From assembly GCA_002395085.1 (NCBI GenBank), contig DGVV01000110.1:196-54029 (forward strand): DNA of 53,834 nucleotides, given 5' to 3'. The DNA comes from Ruminococcus sp. UBA4275 (GTDB lineage: Bacteria > Bacillota > Clostridia > Oscillospirales > Ruminococcaceae). The translations under genes were made by a program, and so were the position numbers. The first letter of the stretch is position 1, and each line of letters opens with the position of its first letter. Under the pieces are notes generated by a model that saw nothing but the letters and a program-made list of their open reading frames with translations, was not told the DNA's origin and made no database searches. Of this stretch, positions 1 through 8,863 are shown piece after piece.

Positions 1-972
1 GCGGCACATATCCTCCAGTGTATGCTCGGTTTTCCAGCCAAGCATCGCGAGTGCCTTGTCGGAATTGGCGTAATACTCCGGCAAATCCCCTGCACGGCGC
101 GCACCGTACACATGGTTGACCTTGATGTGATTCACGCGCTCAAACGTCTCCACAATATCCGTCACGCTGTAAGGAATGCCCGTTCCGAGATTGAAAATCT
201 CCACGCCGTCATGTTGCAGAATATAGTCAACTGCCTTCACATGGCCAACTGCAAGATCCACCACATGGATGTAATCTCTGCCGCAAGTACCGTCCTTTGT
301 GGGATAGTCGTTGCCGAAAATAGTCAGGCATTCGCGCTTGCCCGCCGCAACCTGCGTCACATAGGGCATCAGATTGTTCGGGATGCCCTGCGGGTCTTCT
401 CCGATGCGTCCGGAAGGGTGCGCGCCAATCGGGTTGAAATAGCGCAGCAGCACAACCGAAAGCGTCGGGTCAGCCTTTGCCGCATCCTCAAAAATCTGCT
501 CCATCATCGCCTTTGTCCAGCCGTAGGGATTCGTGCAGACGCCGCGCGGCATCGTTTCGAGATACGGAATCGGATTCTCCTCGCCGTATACTGTTGCACT
601 TGAGGAGAAAATGATGTTCTTCACGCCGAATTCCGCCATTGTTTCCAGCAGTGTCAGCGTGGTGTCGATGTTGTTGCGGTAATACAGCACCGGCTTTGCA
701 ACCGATTCTCCGACGGCTTTGAGTCCGGCAAAATGGATTACGGCATCCACGCGGTTCTCGCGAAAAATCTCAGCGAGGCGGGCGTGATCGCGAATATCCG
801 CCTCATAGAGTTTCACGCTTTTTCCGGTAATCTCCTCTACTCTGCGGATCGCTTCCGGCGAACTGTTGACAAAATTATCTGCCGCCACAACCTCATAGCC
901 TGCGTTCAGCAGTTCAACGGCGGTATGCGAACCGATATAGCCCGCGCCGCCTGCAAGAAAAATCGTAGACAT
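1..972 (-). CDS. galE: UDP-glucose 4-epimerase, 3' end outside window
   Basis: Interconverts UDP-glucose and UDP-galactose (Leloir pathway, cytoplasmic, NAD-dependent extended SDR). The 324 visible codons begin MSTIFLAGGAGYIGSH, with the Rossmann GxxGxxG, followed by a SSSATVYG segment and the catalytic Y-x-x-x-K in NPYGWTK. LRYFNPIGAHPSGRIGEDP and a GRDYIHVVDLA stretch are typical of bacterial GalE. The ATG at 972 is preceded by an AAAGGGG ribosome site. The C-terminal few residues lie beyond base 1. It has its own consensus promoter (1006-1034), so it is transcribed independently of the Gx/NusG/ApbE genes to its right. Substrate choice (Glc versus GlcNAc nucleotides) cannot be read from this sequence. 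Confidence 0.95.
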   Translation of the reverse strand, partial: MSTIFLAGGAGYIGSHTAVELLNAGYEVVAADNFVNSSPEAIRRVEEITGKSVKLYEADIRDHARLAEIFRENRVDAVIHFAGLKAVGESVAKPVLYYRNNIDTTLTLLETMAEFGVKNIIFSSSATVYGEENPIPYLETMPRGVCTNPYGWTKAMMEQIFEDAAKADPTLSVVLLRYFNPIGAHPSGRIGEDPQGIPNNLMPYVTQVAAGKRECLTIFGNDYPTKDGTCGRDYIHVVDLAVGHVKAVDYILQHDGVEIFNLGTGIPYSVTDIVETFERVNHIKVNHVYGARRAGDLPEYYANSDKALAMLGWKTEHTLEDMCR

Positions 973-1005
973 CTCTGCACCCCTTTTTTCAATGTGGTTG
1001 CCTCT

Positions 1006-1034
1006 ATTATACTATGAAGCCGCACTGTTGTCAA
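1006..1034 (-). promoter_or_regulatory. Sigma-A promoter of galE
   Basis: On the minus strand TTGACA (1034-1029), a 17-nt spacer and TATAAT (1011-1006), a perfect consensus match, lie about 35 nt upstream of the galE ATG. Confidence 0.9.
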
Positions 1035-1059
1035 TGATTTCAGCCGGAATCTGCGCGTA

Positions 1060-1554
1060 TTACTTTCCCGGATCCGCGCGGGATACGATAAACTGTGCTG
1101 TCAGTCCGGTGAACAAACCCGCAATCGAACCGGTCACCAGCAGAATCGGCAGATACGCGATCACACTCAGGGAGCGCATCACTGCCATTGCAGCGCAAAT
1201 CTGCCCGATATTATGCAGCATTGCACCAATGATGCTGCACAGCCAGATCTGCTTCTGCGGCAAAACCCTGCGCAGCAGCAGCATCCCCAGCAGACAGCAC
1301 AGCGCCCCGCAGGCACTGTAAATCAGCGCGGAAAGATTGCCGCTGAACATTGCGCCCAGCAGGATGCGCGCACAAACCAGCAGCGCGGTCTCCCTGGCAG
1401 AAAAGCGGAATACGGCATAGACCGTCACAATATTTGCCAGCCCCAGCTTCACGCCGGGAATCGGCAGCAGATTCGGAATGCGCAGTTCAATGATGAACAA
1501 AATCAGCGAGATACCCGTCAGCAGCCCAAGCGTCACAAGACGTTTTGTGTGCAT
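1060..1554 (-). CDS. Gx transporter family / heptaprenyl diphosphate synthase component I-like membrane protein
   Basis: A 164-residue, mostly hydrophobic protein with about five membrane segments. It has the pattern typical of the Gx / Hpre_diP_synt_I family: RIPNLLPIPGVKLGLANIVTVYA near the N-terminus and a GAMLHNIGQICAA segment in the middle. Despite the family name, this group resembles ECF-type substrate-binding membrane proteins. The start was set at ATG 1554, which has GGAGG seven bases upstream and sits one base after the TGA of the preceding gene; a TTG at 1569 is less likely. It is the last gene of an ApbE - NusG-II - Gx trio, which suggests a role in flavin handling or extracytoplasmic redox. 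Its transported substrate is unknown. Confidence 0.8.
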   Translation of the reverse strand: MHTKRLVTLGLLTGISLILFIIELRIPNLLPIPGVKLGLANIVTVYAVFRFSARETALLVCARILLGAMFSGNLSALIYSACGALCCLLGMLLLRRVLPQKQIWLCSIIGAMLHNIGQICAAMAVMRSLSVIAYLPILLVTGSIAGLFTGLTAQFIVSRADPGK

Positions 1555-1555
1555 A

Positions 1556-1903
1556 TCAATCCTCCGCAAAGCGCACGATCAGTCTGTTCGGAAGACAGAC
1601 AATCGGCAGATTCTCCGATTTCAGCGCGCCCATGTGAACGCAGGTCTGATCGGGACAGCCTGCCTCCGAGACCTTCACCGTTCCGCCGCGCACCGATACG
1701 ATATTATAGGATGTGCCGTCCGGCGAGACAATACGGATGTCCTGATCCGCCGTCCGGCTAAGGTCGATTGTTTGCAGCACAGCGCCGTCCTGCACAATCT
1801 CAATGACTGTCCCGCCGCTGTGCCGCAGAATCAGCACAGAAAGCACCGCTGCAATCACGAAAACCGCGCCCGCAGCGATCATCACAATGCGGTTCTTCTT
1901 CAA
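1556..1903 (-). CDS. NusG domain II-containing membrane-anchored protein
   Basis: A 115-residue protein with one N-terminal membrane segment (about residues 5-25) and an extracytoplasmic NusG_II-type beta domain. The family pattern is recognisable in TSYNIVSVRGGTVKVSEAGCPDQTCVHMG, including the Cys pair in C-P-D-Q-T-C, which may bind metal or cofactor or form a disulfide. The start is TTG at 1903 with a very strong GGAGGTGATC site, overlapping the ApbE stop by 4 nt (TTGA). It is therefore translationally coupled to ApbE. It is not a transcription factor; only this domain is shared with NusG. The exact function is unknown. Confidence 0.8.
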   Translation of the reverse strand: MKKNRIVMIAAGAVFVIAAVLSVLILRHSGGTVIEIVQDGAVLQTIDLSRTADQDIRIVSPDGTSYNIVSVRGGTVKVSEAGCPDQTCVHMGALKSENLPIVCLPNRLIVRFAED

Positions 1904-2925
1904 GGTGCGATCACCTCCACCGGCATTTCCGTGAGATTCTCAAAGCCATCCTGAATGCCCGCTGTAATGAGAATGCGCGCATCTTCCGTGACCAGCACCG
2001 CCTGAAAATCCTGCGCTGCCCGCCAGTGCGCCGCTGCACGGTCTGCACCCTCCACGAACAGTGCCGTCGAGAGTGCATCGCAGTACAGACCGTTCGCGCC
2101 GATAACAGTCGCGGAGACGATACCGTTATCAGCAGGAAAACCGTCCGCTGGATCGAGGATATGCCAGTACCGCTGCCCGTCATCGCCTTCAAAATAGCGC
2201 TCATAATTACCCGATGTGATGACCGCACTGTCCGTCACCTGCAAAATGCCGAGGTTCTCATCCGGCAAAAAGGGATTCGTAATGCCGACTTTCCACGCGC
2301 TGCCGTCTGGCTTGCTGCCGATTGCCTGCACATTTCCGCCGAGGCTGATAATCGCGGATTTTACGCCGTTTTCGCGCATACATTCCATGACGCATTCGCC
2401 CGCATAACCCTTTGCAAGCGCACCGAGGTCGATCTGCATTCCGGCAGGAACAGTCAGTTTGCTGTCCCTAACTGTCACCTGCAAAAAATCGGTTTCTGCA
2501 AGCAGCGCGGCGATCTGTTCACCGTCCGGAACCTGATATGCGCCGGTTGTGAATCCCCACGCCTGCAAAACCGGATACATCGCGATATTGAGTGCGCCGC
2601 GGCTCTCCGCATAGACTTTCGCCGCCATATCCAGCACGGTTTCCGTGTCCGGCGAGATACCGACCGCAGCGCCGTCCGCATGATTGGCCGCATAGATCTC
2701 GCTGCCGGCATCCGTCACCGACAGCAGCTTTTCCAGCTCCGTAATGCGGTCAGCAGACGCCTTCAGCGCGGCATCTGCATGACTGCCGTAAGCCTTGAGG
2801 TTCATGTAGGTATCCATCGCAAAGAGGTCGAGCGATTTCGCCTCCTGCGCAGCGGGATCCGCACCGCAGCCGCAGAGTGTCAGCAGCAGCAGCGCAGAGA
2901 CCGCATATTTTTTACGCATCTGCAT
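1900..2925 (-). CDS. apbE: FAD:protein FMN transferase lipoprotein (ApbE family)
   Basis: Transfers FMN from FAD to a Thr/Ser of extracytoplasmic electron-transfer proteins. The 341-residue protein has a signal peptide with a Cys at residue 20 (LCGC) that fits a lipobox, so it is probably membrane-tethered outside the cell. ApbE landmarks are present: FAMDTYMNLKAYG, the DLGALAKGYA segment, SLGGNVQAIG, HILDPADGFPADNG and CDALSTALFV with the Mg-binding Asp. The ATG at 2925 follows GGAGGAGG. It is first of a coupled trio with NusG-II and Gx proteins. That combination recurs in Firmicutes near flavinylated redox systems, but no obvious flavinylated acceptor is seen in this window. Confidence 0.93.
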   Translation of the reverse strand: MQMRKKYAVSALLLLTLCGCGADPAAQEAKSLDLFAMDTYMNLKAYGSHADAALKASADRITELEKLLSVTDAGSEIYAANHADGAAVGISPDTETVLDMAAKVYAESRGALNIAMYPVLQAWGFTTGAYQVPDGEQIAALLAETDFLQVTVRDSKLTVPAGMQIDLGALAKGYAGECVMECMRENGVKSAIISLGGNVQAIGSKPDGSAWKVGITNPFLPDENLGILQVTDSAVITSGNYERYFEGDDGQRYWHILDPADGFPADNGIVSATVIGANGLYCDALSTALFVEGADRAAAHWRAAQDFQAVLVTEDARILITAGIQDGFENLTEMPVEVIAP

Positions 2926-2928
2926 GGT

Positions 2929-4848
2929 TTATGCCTCCTCCAGCTCAATGAGCCGCTCCAGCATCTCATCGAGTGTGCGGTGGATTTCGTCCAGCCGGCT
3001 GCATACCGCCTGCATCTTCTCGTAATCCGATGCGACGGCTTCATCGGAGAGTGATTCCTGAAGGGCATCCTGTTCCGCTTGCAGCGCGTCCATTTCCTGC
3101 TCAATGCGCTTTTGTTCCGCACGGCGCTTTGCTTCGAGACTGCGCTGCTCCTTCGAGCGGTGCGAGGATTTCGCCGCTTCCTCCGCCTTGCGCTGCTTTT
3201 CTGCCGCAGCAGCAGATTCCTCCGCTTCCGTTCTGCGCCGGACAGTCTCCTGATACGCAGAAAATCTGCCCGCAAAGCGCGTCACTTCGCCGTTTTCCAG
3301 CACCAGCAGATTGTCCGCGATGCGGTCAAGGAGATAGCGGTCGTGGCTGACGAACAGAATCGTGCCGTCAAATTCCGCAAGTGCCTGCTCCAGAATTTCC
3401 TTCGTTGTCAGGTCGAGATGGTTGGTCGGCTCGTCCAGCAGCAGCACATTGCCGTGTTCCATCATGAGAATCGCGAAACAGAGCTTTGCACGTTCGCCGC
3501 CGGAGATCACGCCGGTCTCCTTGAACACGTTTTCGCCGGTGAGACGCACCTGCCCCAGCAGCGAGCGCACTTCAAAATCGCTCAGCGAGGGGTAACGGTC
3601 GTGCAGCTCGTCAAAGACAGTCGCGTAGGGGTTGAGCGATTCGCTCTCCTGCTCAAAGCAGCCCAGCCGCGTACCGGATGCCCAGCGGACAAGTCCCCTG
3701 TGCGGCAGGATATTGCGCAAAACCTTCAGCAGCGTGGATTTTCCTGCGCCGTTCTCACCGATAATACCGATCTTCTCGCCGCGCCGCACCGTAAAGGAAA
3801 TGTTCTCCATGAGCGTTTTCTGCGATGCGCCATGCCCCACCGTCAGGTCGATATTCTTGACTTCCAGCAGGTCAATGGGCGGCACGACCGCATACGTAAA
3901 CTGCAATTTTGCCGATTTCGCGGCGGCATAGGGGCGGTCAATACGCTCGATCTTTTCAAGCTGTTTTTCGCGTGATTTTGCAGATTTCGCGGTGGATGCG
4001 CGCACCTTGTTCCGTGCGACGTAATCCTCCAGCTTGGCAATTTCGCGCTGCTGTGCGTCGTATTCTTTCTGCTGACGCTCCCTTGCTTCGGCGCGCAGCT
4101 TCGTGAATGCGGTGTAATTGCCCTTGTAGCGGGACATTCTGCCGCGCTCCAGCTCGCAGATACTCGTGCAGAGGCGGTCAAGGAAGAAACGGTCATGGCT
4201 GACAATCAGCAGCGCGCCGCGCCATGTTTTGAGGTAATCCTCCAGCCAGCCGACGGTCTGGAAATCGAGGTGGTTGGTCGGCTCGTCAAGGATGAGCAGG
4301 TCAGGGGCTTCCAGCAGCAGCTTGCAGAGCGCAAGACGGGTCTTTTCGCCGCCGGAGAATCCCCCGATGGTGCGCGGCAAATCGGCATCCGAGAAGCCCA
4401 TACCGTACAGCACCGTGCGGATGCGGACATCCGTGGTGTAGCCGTCGTTGATCTCGAAATACGCGGAAAGGCGGGCATATTCATCCTGTTCCTCTGCGGT
4501 GAGACCCTGCTCCATTTTCGCTTCCAGACGCTGCATCTCCGCTTTCGCAGCCAGCAGCGGCGCGAAGGCATCAGTCATCTCCTCCTGCACGGTCTTTGCG
4601 CTGTCAAGCCCCGCATTCTGTGCGAGATAGCCGATGCGGAGATTCGGCGCTTTTGCAATCTGCGGATCGTCATGTTCAAAGGCATCGGGCAGCTCCTGCT
4701 CTGTTAAAATGCGCAGAAACGTCGATTTGCCGCAGCCGTTGTCGCCCACCAGACCGATCCGGTCCTGATTCTCAACAGTCAGCGACACCGAACGCAGCAC
4801 ATGATTATCCTGATAGAATTTGTTGATTCCCGTACAGGAAATGAGCAT
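2929..4848 (-). CDS. ABC-F family ATPase (tandem ATP-binding domains)
   Basis: A soluble 639-residue protein with two ABC ATPase domains and no membrane segment, typical of ABC-F translation or ribosome-associated factors. The first domain has Walker A GDNGCGKST, signature SGGEKTRLAL and Walker B LLILDEPTNHLD. The second has GENGAGKST, SGGERAKLCF and LLLDEPTNHLD. The interdomain linker (about residues 240-310) is charged, and the C-terminal 110 residues form an Arg/Glu/Lys-rich coiled coil, as in Uup/YdiF-like members. The start ATG 4848 follows GAAGGAG. It ends 3 nt before apbE and begins 26 nt after the amidohydrolase, so it probably shares a transcript. Whether it confers antibiotic protection cannot be decided from sequence. 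Confidence 0.92.
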   Translation of the reverse strand: MLISCTGINKFYQDNHVLRSVSLTVENQDRIGLVGDNGCGKSTFLRILTEQELPDAFEHDDPQIAKAPNLRIGYLAQNAGLDSAKTVQEEMTDAFAPLLAAKAEMQRLEAKMEQGLTAEEQDEYARLSAYFEINDGYTTDVRIRTVLYGMGFSDADLPRTIGGFSGGEKTRLALCKLLLEAPDLLILDEPTNHLDFQTVGWLEDYLKTWRGALLIVSHDRFFLDRLCTSICELERGRMSRYKGNYTAFTKLRAEARERQQKEYDAQQREIAKLEDYVARNKVRASTAKSAKSREKQLEKIERIDRPYAAAKSAKLQFTYAVVPPIDLLEVKNIDLTVGHGASQKTLMENISFTVRRGEKIGIIGENGAGKSTLLKVLRNILPHRGLVRWASGTRLGCFEQESESLNPYATVFDELHDRYPSLSDFEVRSLLGQVRLTGENVFKETGVISGGERAKLCFAILMMEHGNVLLLDEPTNHLDLTTKEILEQALAEFDGTILFVSHDRYLLDRIADNLLVLENGEVTRFAGRFSAYQETVRRRTEAEESAAAAEKQRKAEEAAKSSHRSKEQRSLEAKRRAEQKRIEQEMDALQAEQDALQESLSDEAVASDYEKMQAVCSRLDEIHRTLDEMLERLIELEEA

Positions 4849-4874
4849 AACAAATCTCCTTCACTTGGTTGTTG

Positions 4875-5687
4875 TCAGATTCCCAGAAATTCCTTCGCGT
4901 TTTCCGAGAAGATGCGCTGATATTCCTCGCGCGTGAAGCCAAAGGACAGCAGCGTCTGCGCTTCCTTTTTCGGATCCCACATCGGGAAATCCGTACCGAA
5001 CATACAATAATCCGTGCCGTAGTGCCGGATCAGCCGGACGGCACGCTCCGGCGACATCATCCCGATTGCGCTGCTCGTATCAAAGCGGACATTTTCGCTC
5101 GCGTGCAGGGCAATCTCCGCCTCATCCCACGCCGCAAAGCCGCCCAGATGCGATGCCAGCACCTTGAGCTTCGGGAAATCGCGCAGCACCTTCGCCAGCA
5201 TGGTCGGGTGCGAATAATCGTGGCGGTAATCGCCCATGTGAACCAGCACCGGCAGTCTGCCCTCAATCGCTTCGTAAATCTTGTAGGATTTCGGGCTGTC
5301 AATTGCGGTTTTCTGGAAATCGGCGTGCAGCTTGATGCCGTGCAGCCCCATGGAAATAATGCGGTCCACTTCGCCGGGAATATCCTCATAATCGCCGTGC
5401 AGCGCCGCAAAACCGATCAGCTCCGGATGCTTGTCGCACTCATCCTTGATGAAATTGTTGATCGACGTGACCTGCTTCGGAGAGGTCGCGACGGAGCAGA
5501 CCAGCGTCCGCTTCGTGCCGATCATCGCCTCTGCCGCGAGGAGTCTTTCTGTCTCACCGATGGAGTAGTGCATATTGATGTCGTAGAATTTGCCGATGGA
5601 TTCCGTCGCTTTCTCGCTGATCTTGTGCGGGAAGATATGCGCGTGCATATCGTAGATTTCAAATTCCTGCGGGGTAAACTGTTCCAT
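4875..5687 (-). CDS. Amidohydrolase 2 family TIM-barrel metal hydrolase
   Basis: A 270-residue cytoplasmic hydrolase or decarboxylase of the amidohydrolase_2 superfamily. The metal-binding H-x-H appears early as DMHAHIF, a further His lies in LVHMGDYRHDYSHP, another in LASHLGGFAAW, and the catalytic Asp near the end in MFGTDFPMW. The length is normal for the family. The substrate is not apparent; members act on diverse carboxylates and amides. It lies between the MBOAT protein and the ABC-F gene in the same orientation. The start ATG 5687 is preceded by AAAGGAAG about 12 bases upstream. Confidence 0.85.
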   Translation of the reverse strand: MEQFTPQEFEIYDMHAHIFPHKISEKATESIGKFYDINMHYSIGETERLLAAEAMIGTKRTLVCSVATSPKQVTSINNFIKDECDKHPELIGFAALHGDYEDIPGEVDRIISMGLHGIKLHADFQKTAIDSPKSYKIYEAIEGRLPVLVHMGDYRHDYSHPTMLAKVLRDFPKLKVLASHLGGFAAWDEAEIALHASENVRFDTSSAIGMMSPERAVRLIRHYGTDYCMFGTDFPMWDPKKEAQTLLSFGFTREEYQRIFSENAKEFLGI

Positions 5688-5776
5688 GTGGATTCTGAAC
5701 TTCCTTTCTATTCTGCGGGATGCCGGTGCTGTCAGAAACGGCTTCCCTGCGGGTTCCTTGCGTATTGATCAAGATG

Positions 5777-7120
5777 TCAGGCTGCATGGCGCAGCCAGTA
5801 GCCATAGAGCGCGGTGAATGCCAGCAGCAGCATTGCAAGCTCAGCGACCGGTTTGCACACGGCGGTAAGTTTCGCCGCTGCCGGATGCTTTTCCGTAAAG
5901 CGCCGCATCCACTTCCGAAGCGGAAGCAGCCCGAAGGCACACAGCAGCAGCAGCAGCTTGCGGCTGTTCAGCAGATACCATGCCTGCTCACTGAATCCCA
6001 TGCCGCCGCTGCCCAGCAGGATACCGTAAAAGGAGAAGATCTCCGTCACGCTCCGGCAGCGCAGCATCCCAACGGTCATCAGCAGGAGCAGCGCGGTCAG
6101 GATGCGCCGCATCCACGCGGGAAATTTCGCGAGACTGTGCATCGGGAGCGCGTGTTCCGCTGTCAGCATGACCGCACAGCTCACACCCCAGAGCAAGCCG
6201 CATACACTATGCCCCAGCAGCATTCCCACGCCGCCCAGCATGAGCATGACGCGCGCGCTGTATGCTGCCCAGTCCTGCGGAATGCCGTCCGGCAGGAGCA
6301 TTCTTCTGCACCATTCCGATGCAGGCTTCATAAAGCGCACCCAGAAACCGCGCAGCGAGGCCGCTTCAATGGGCGCATCGAAGCTGTCCGGATAATGCAG
6401 ACCGGCAAGGTATCCGATGCCCTGACCAAGCTGTGCTGCGCCTTTGAGCGCATAGTAAATGCCGAAATAACAAACCGCCAGTGCCATCCATGCATCTGCG
6501 GCATATTTCAGAACCGTACCGGTTTGCAGTTCCGCTGTCAGAACGGACATCGGCAGGGACAAAACCGCGAGCTGAAAAATCCCGCGGATGCAGAGCGATG
6601 CGCCTTCCCCGACGCTTTCTGCGGTAATCTTGCGCGAGCGAACCAGATCCTGTGCGGTATTCCGGTGCAGCGGCGGGCCGGCAATCATTCTGGCAAGCGG
6701 TGTTTCGTAGCACAGAAACGGCAGCAGACCGGGAATGGTCAGTTTGCCTTTTGCGCGGTCACGGATGCTCTCCATGCCTTGCAGCGTGCAGATCAGCAGC
6801 GGAAAAAGCTGCACCGGTTCCATGAGGTATCTGCCGAGCAGCAGCAGCAAAATTTGGATGCCGATGCCGCTCCACATCCATGTGCCGGCATAGCGTCCGC
6901 GTTTCGGATCTGTCTCCGGCGGCTGAAGGCGCAGCACCAGCCATGCTGTGCAAACCGCAATCAGCACGAGGGTCAGCGACGTAGAGCCGCCCGTTACCCA
7001 TGCGTAACCAATGCCCCCAACTGCCTCTACGATGTCCCGCCGCCGGTCCGGAATCAAAAATGTCAGCAGAACAGCAGCGGGAATATACAGCAGCAGCACC
7101 GGAAGCGAAATCAGTGTCAA
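5777..7120 (-). CDS. Divergent MBOAT-like polytopic membrane protein
   Basis: A 447-residue protein with about ten hydrophobic segments. The pattern LLGHSVCGLLWGVSCAVML resembles the MBOAT active-site block GLWHGxxWxxxLWG of AlgI/DltB acyltransferases, with the His kept. The topology and LGQGIGYLAGLHYPDSFDAPIEAASLRGFWVRF also match AlgI-type proteins (catalytic site for O-acylation of wall or exopolysaccharides). Overall it is divergent, so activity is an inference. The start is TTG at 7120, overlapping the Toprim gene stop (TTGA) with GGGAGGGGG upstream, so it is translationally coupled. No SGNH-type partner lies beside it. Confidence 0.65.
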   Translation of the reverse strand: MTLISLPVLLLYIPAAVLLTFLIPDRRRDIVEAVGGIGYAWVTGGSTSLTLVLIAVCTAWLVLRLQPPETDPKRGRYAGTWMWSGIGIQILLLLLGRYLMEPVQLFPLLICTLQGMESIRDRAKGKLTIPGLLPFLCYETPLARMIAGPPLHRNTAQDLVRSRKITAESVGEGASLCIRGIFQLAVLSLPMSVLTAELQTGTVLKYAADAWMALAVCYFGIYYALKGAAQLGQGIGYLAGLHYPDSFDAPIEAASLRGFWVRFMKPASEWCRRMLLPDGIPQDWAAYSARVMLMLGGVGMLLGHSVCGLLWGVSCAVMLTAEHALPMHSLAKFPAWMRRILTALLLLMTVGMLRCRSVTEIFSFYGILLGSGGMGFSEQAWYLLNSRKLLLLLCAFGLLPLRKWMRRFTEKHPAAAKLTAVCKPVAELAMLLLAFTALYGYWLRHAA

Positions 7121-7746
7121 GACTCAGCCGCCCCCTCCCCGTAGAGATCCGGAAGCATCTGCGCGAGATAGTCTTCCAGCTCATCCGCACAGGTCAGCGT
7201 ACAAAGCACCTCACACAGTCCGCTGACCGACAAATGCGGCGGAAGCTGCATCGCATCCAGCAGGGCGCGCCTGCGGACAGTACAGTCCGGCGTACCGGTC
7301 AGCCCGAATTCGTACAGCAGCGCCGGTGTAATGTCATTCGGGCGGTCAGGGAGCTGCTCCTCGAATACGCCTGCGCGCTCCAGTGCTGCAAGCAGCGTTG
7401 CATTGTCCATACCCTCAACGCCGAGCAGACGTTCCGCTGAATAGACCGGTTTTCTGCGCTCCTTGCCGTGAATACCCGGAATGTACACATGGCAGACCTT
7501 TGCATCCGGCGGCAGCGCTCCTTTCAGATAGCCGCGTATCTGAAATCCCGCCGCATCCGCATCCGTGAGAATGATAATGCCGGTGGTCTGCGCATAATGC
7601 CGGATGAGCGCAAGCTGCTTGCTGTTGTGGTAAATCTGAAAACCGTTCGTCACGATAATCACGGCGTCGATGACCGATTGCAGCCGGATTTTGTCATATT
7701 TTCCCTCGACTACAACCGCCGGCGCGATCCTGCGCGGCGCGTTCAC
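7117..7746 (-). CDS. Toprim domain protein, ribonuclease M5-like (DUF4093 type)
   Basis: A 209-residue protein whose N-terminal half is a Toprim domain: VVVEGKYDKIRL carries the catalytic Glu and IILTDADAAGFQIR the D-x-D. This matches RNase M5 (RnmV), which matures 5S rRNA. The C-terminal half resembles the DUF4093 domain of clostridial RnmV relatives. The start is GTG 7746, with GGAGGAG five bases upstream and a 4-nt overlap with the holA stop. A role in 5S rRNA processing is plausible. A primase-like role is less so because no zinc finger or helicase-binding region is seen. Confidence 0.75.
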   Translation of the reverse strand: MNAPRRIAPAVVVEGKYDKIRLQSVIDAVIIVTNGFQIYHNSKQLALIRHYAQTTGIIILTDADAAGFQIRGYLKGALPPDAKVCHVYIPGIHGKERRKPVYSAERLLGVEGMDNATLLAALERAGVFEEQLPDRPNDITPALLYEFGLTGTPDCTVRRRALLDAMQLPPHLSVSGLCEVLCTLTCADELEDYLAQMLPDLYGEGAAES

Positions 7747-8825
7747 CGGATCTCCTCCGTGCCGTCTTTGCGGACGCGCAGCATCCGGACGATTGCCTGT
7801 TCCAGCAGAAGCCGCGGCGCAGTACGGGTGGATTTACAGCTCTTATCCGTCTCGCGCAGAATGCGGATGCAGGTGCGAAGCTGCGGAACGGTCATGCTGC
7901 GGCAGTCGCGCATCGCATTCCGGACGGCAAATTCACGGTTTTTCGGGTAATTGAAATCCGCTGCAATTGCCTGCTGCTGCTTCGATGCCGATACGCCCAG
8001 CTTGGCACGGTACAGATCGGTGAAGGTCGTGCTGAGAACAGACAGCAGCCCCAGAATCGTACCGGAATCCTCCGAACGGGCGGTCAGGGCGGCAAGCAGC
8101 CGCAGCGCCTCACTTCCCCTGCCGCCGGTGACGGCACGGGCAAGCCGGAAGGCATCCGCATCCGGCAGCGCGGCAACGAGCGCATCCAGCATCTCGCGTG
8201 TAATCGCGCCGCCGTCGGCGCAGGCAAGGAGCTTGTCCATCTCCCCGTGGATGAGTGTGCTGTCGCAGAGACAGCGGTTTGCGAGCAGTTCGGCATCCTC
8301 ACGGCTGATTTCTGAGCCGTGCCGCTTTGCCCGTTCCGCGATCTGTTTGCCGAGCGTGATCGCATCCCGCTTGGCACAGATGCACAGGATGCCGTTCTTC
8401 TCAAAGAATGTTGCGATCTTCTTGAATTTCGGCAGGAATGACGGCTCATTGCGCCGGATCTCATATGCCGCCACGGCGCGCATCACAACCAGCACCACCA
8501 CGCGCGGCGCGAGATCGCTGAGTGTTTGCAGTACGGCATCAACGGATGCAGCGGGCAGCACATCGGGGTCGAGGTCGCGGATGATGATGACATTGTACGG
8601 CTCGAACATCGGTGCGAAGCCGCAGGCATCCGCGAGGCGGTCTGTGTCGAGATCCTGCCCGTCAAAAACGGTATCGGAGAGCGCACTGCCGTCCGTGAGC
8701 TTTTTCAGGATGCGCTTTTCGAGCTGCTGCACGGTCAGGGTATCTTCGCCGCAGATCATGCAGCACTGCGGCGGTGTTTCACCGGAAAATGCGCGGAGCG
8801 TATCCTGCGCTGTCATTCTGGACAT
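7743..8825 (-). CDS. holA: DNA polymerase III delta subunit
   Basis: Opens and loads the sliding clamp as part of the DnaX clamp loader. The 360-residue protein is AAA+-like without a P-loop, as usual for delta. Recognisable features are the N-terminal MICGEDTLTVQQLEKRI, a middle domain with DAITLGKQIAERAKRHG, and LLANRCLCDSTLIHGEMDKLLAC, the HolA-typical segment in which residues of the parasitic helix bundle contact the other clamp-loader subunits. The start was chosen at ATG 8825, which has AAAGGAGG seven bases upstream; a longer reading frame to 8867 lacks a ribosome site and would overlap the next gene. It is coupled to the Toprim gene by GTGA. Confidence 0.88.
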   Translation of the reverse strand: MSRMTAQDTLRAFSGETPPQCCMICGEDTLTVQQLEKRILKKLTDGSALSDTVFDGQDLDTDRLADACGFAPMFEPYNVIIIRDLDPDVLPAASVDAVLQTLSDLAPRVVVLVVMRAVAAYEIRRNEPSFLPKFKKIATFFEKNGILCICAKRDAITLGKQIAERAKRHGSEISREDAELLANRCLCDSTLIHGEMDKLLACADGGAITREMLDALVAALPDADAFRLARAVTGGRGSEALRLLAALTARSEDSGTILGLLSVLSTTFTDLYRAKLGVSASKQQQAIAADFNYPKNREFAVRNAMRDCRSMTVPQLRTCIRILRETDKSCKSTRTAPRLLLEQAIVRMLRVRKDGTEEIR

Positions 8826-8863
8826 CCGTGTCCCTCCTTTCCACATTTGAACTCGAATAGCAC

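Noticed and set aside
5720..7144. 474-codon plus-strand frame opposite the MBOAT-like gene
   Set aside because: Gln/His/Arg-rich translation typical of an antisense shadow. The membrane protein on the other strand is coherent and coupled to its neighbour.
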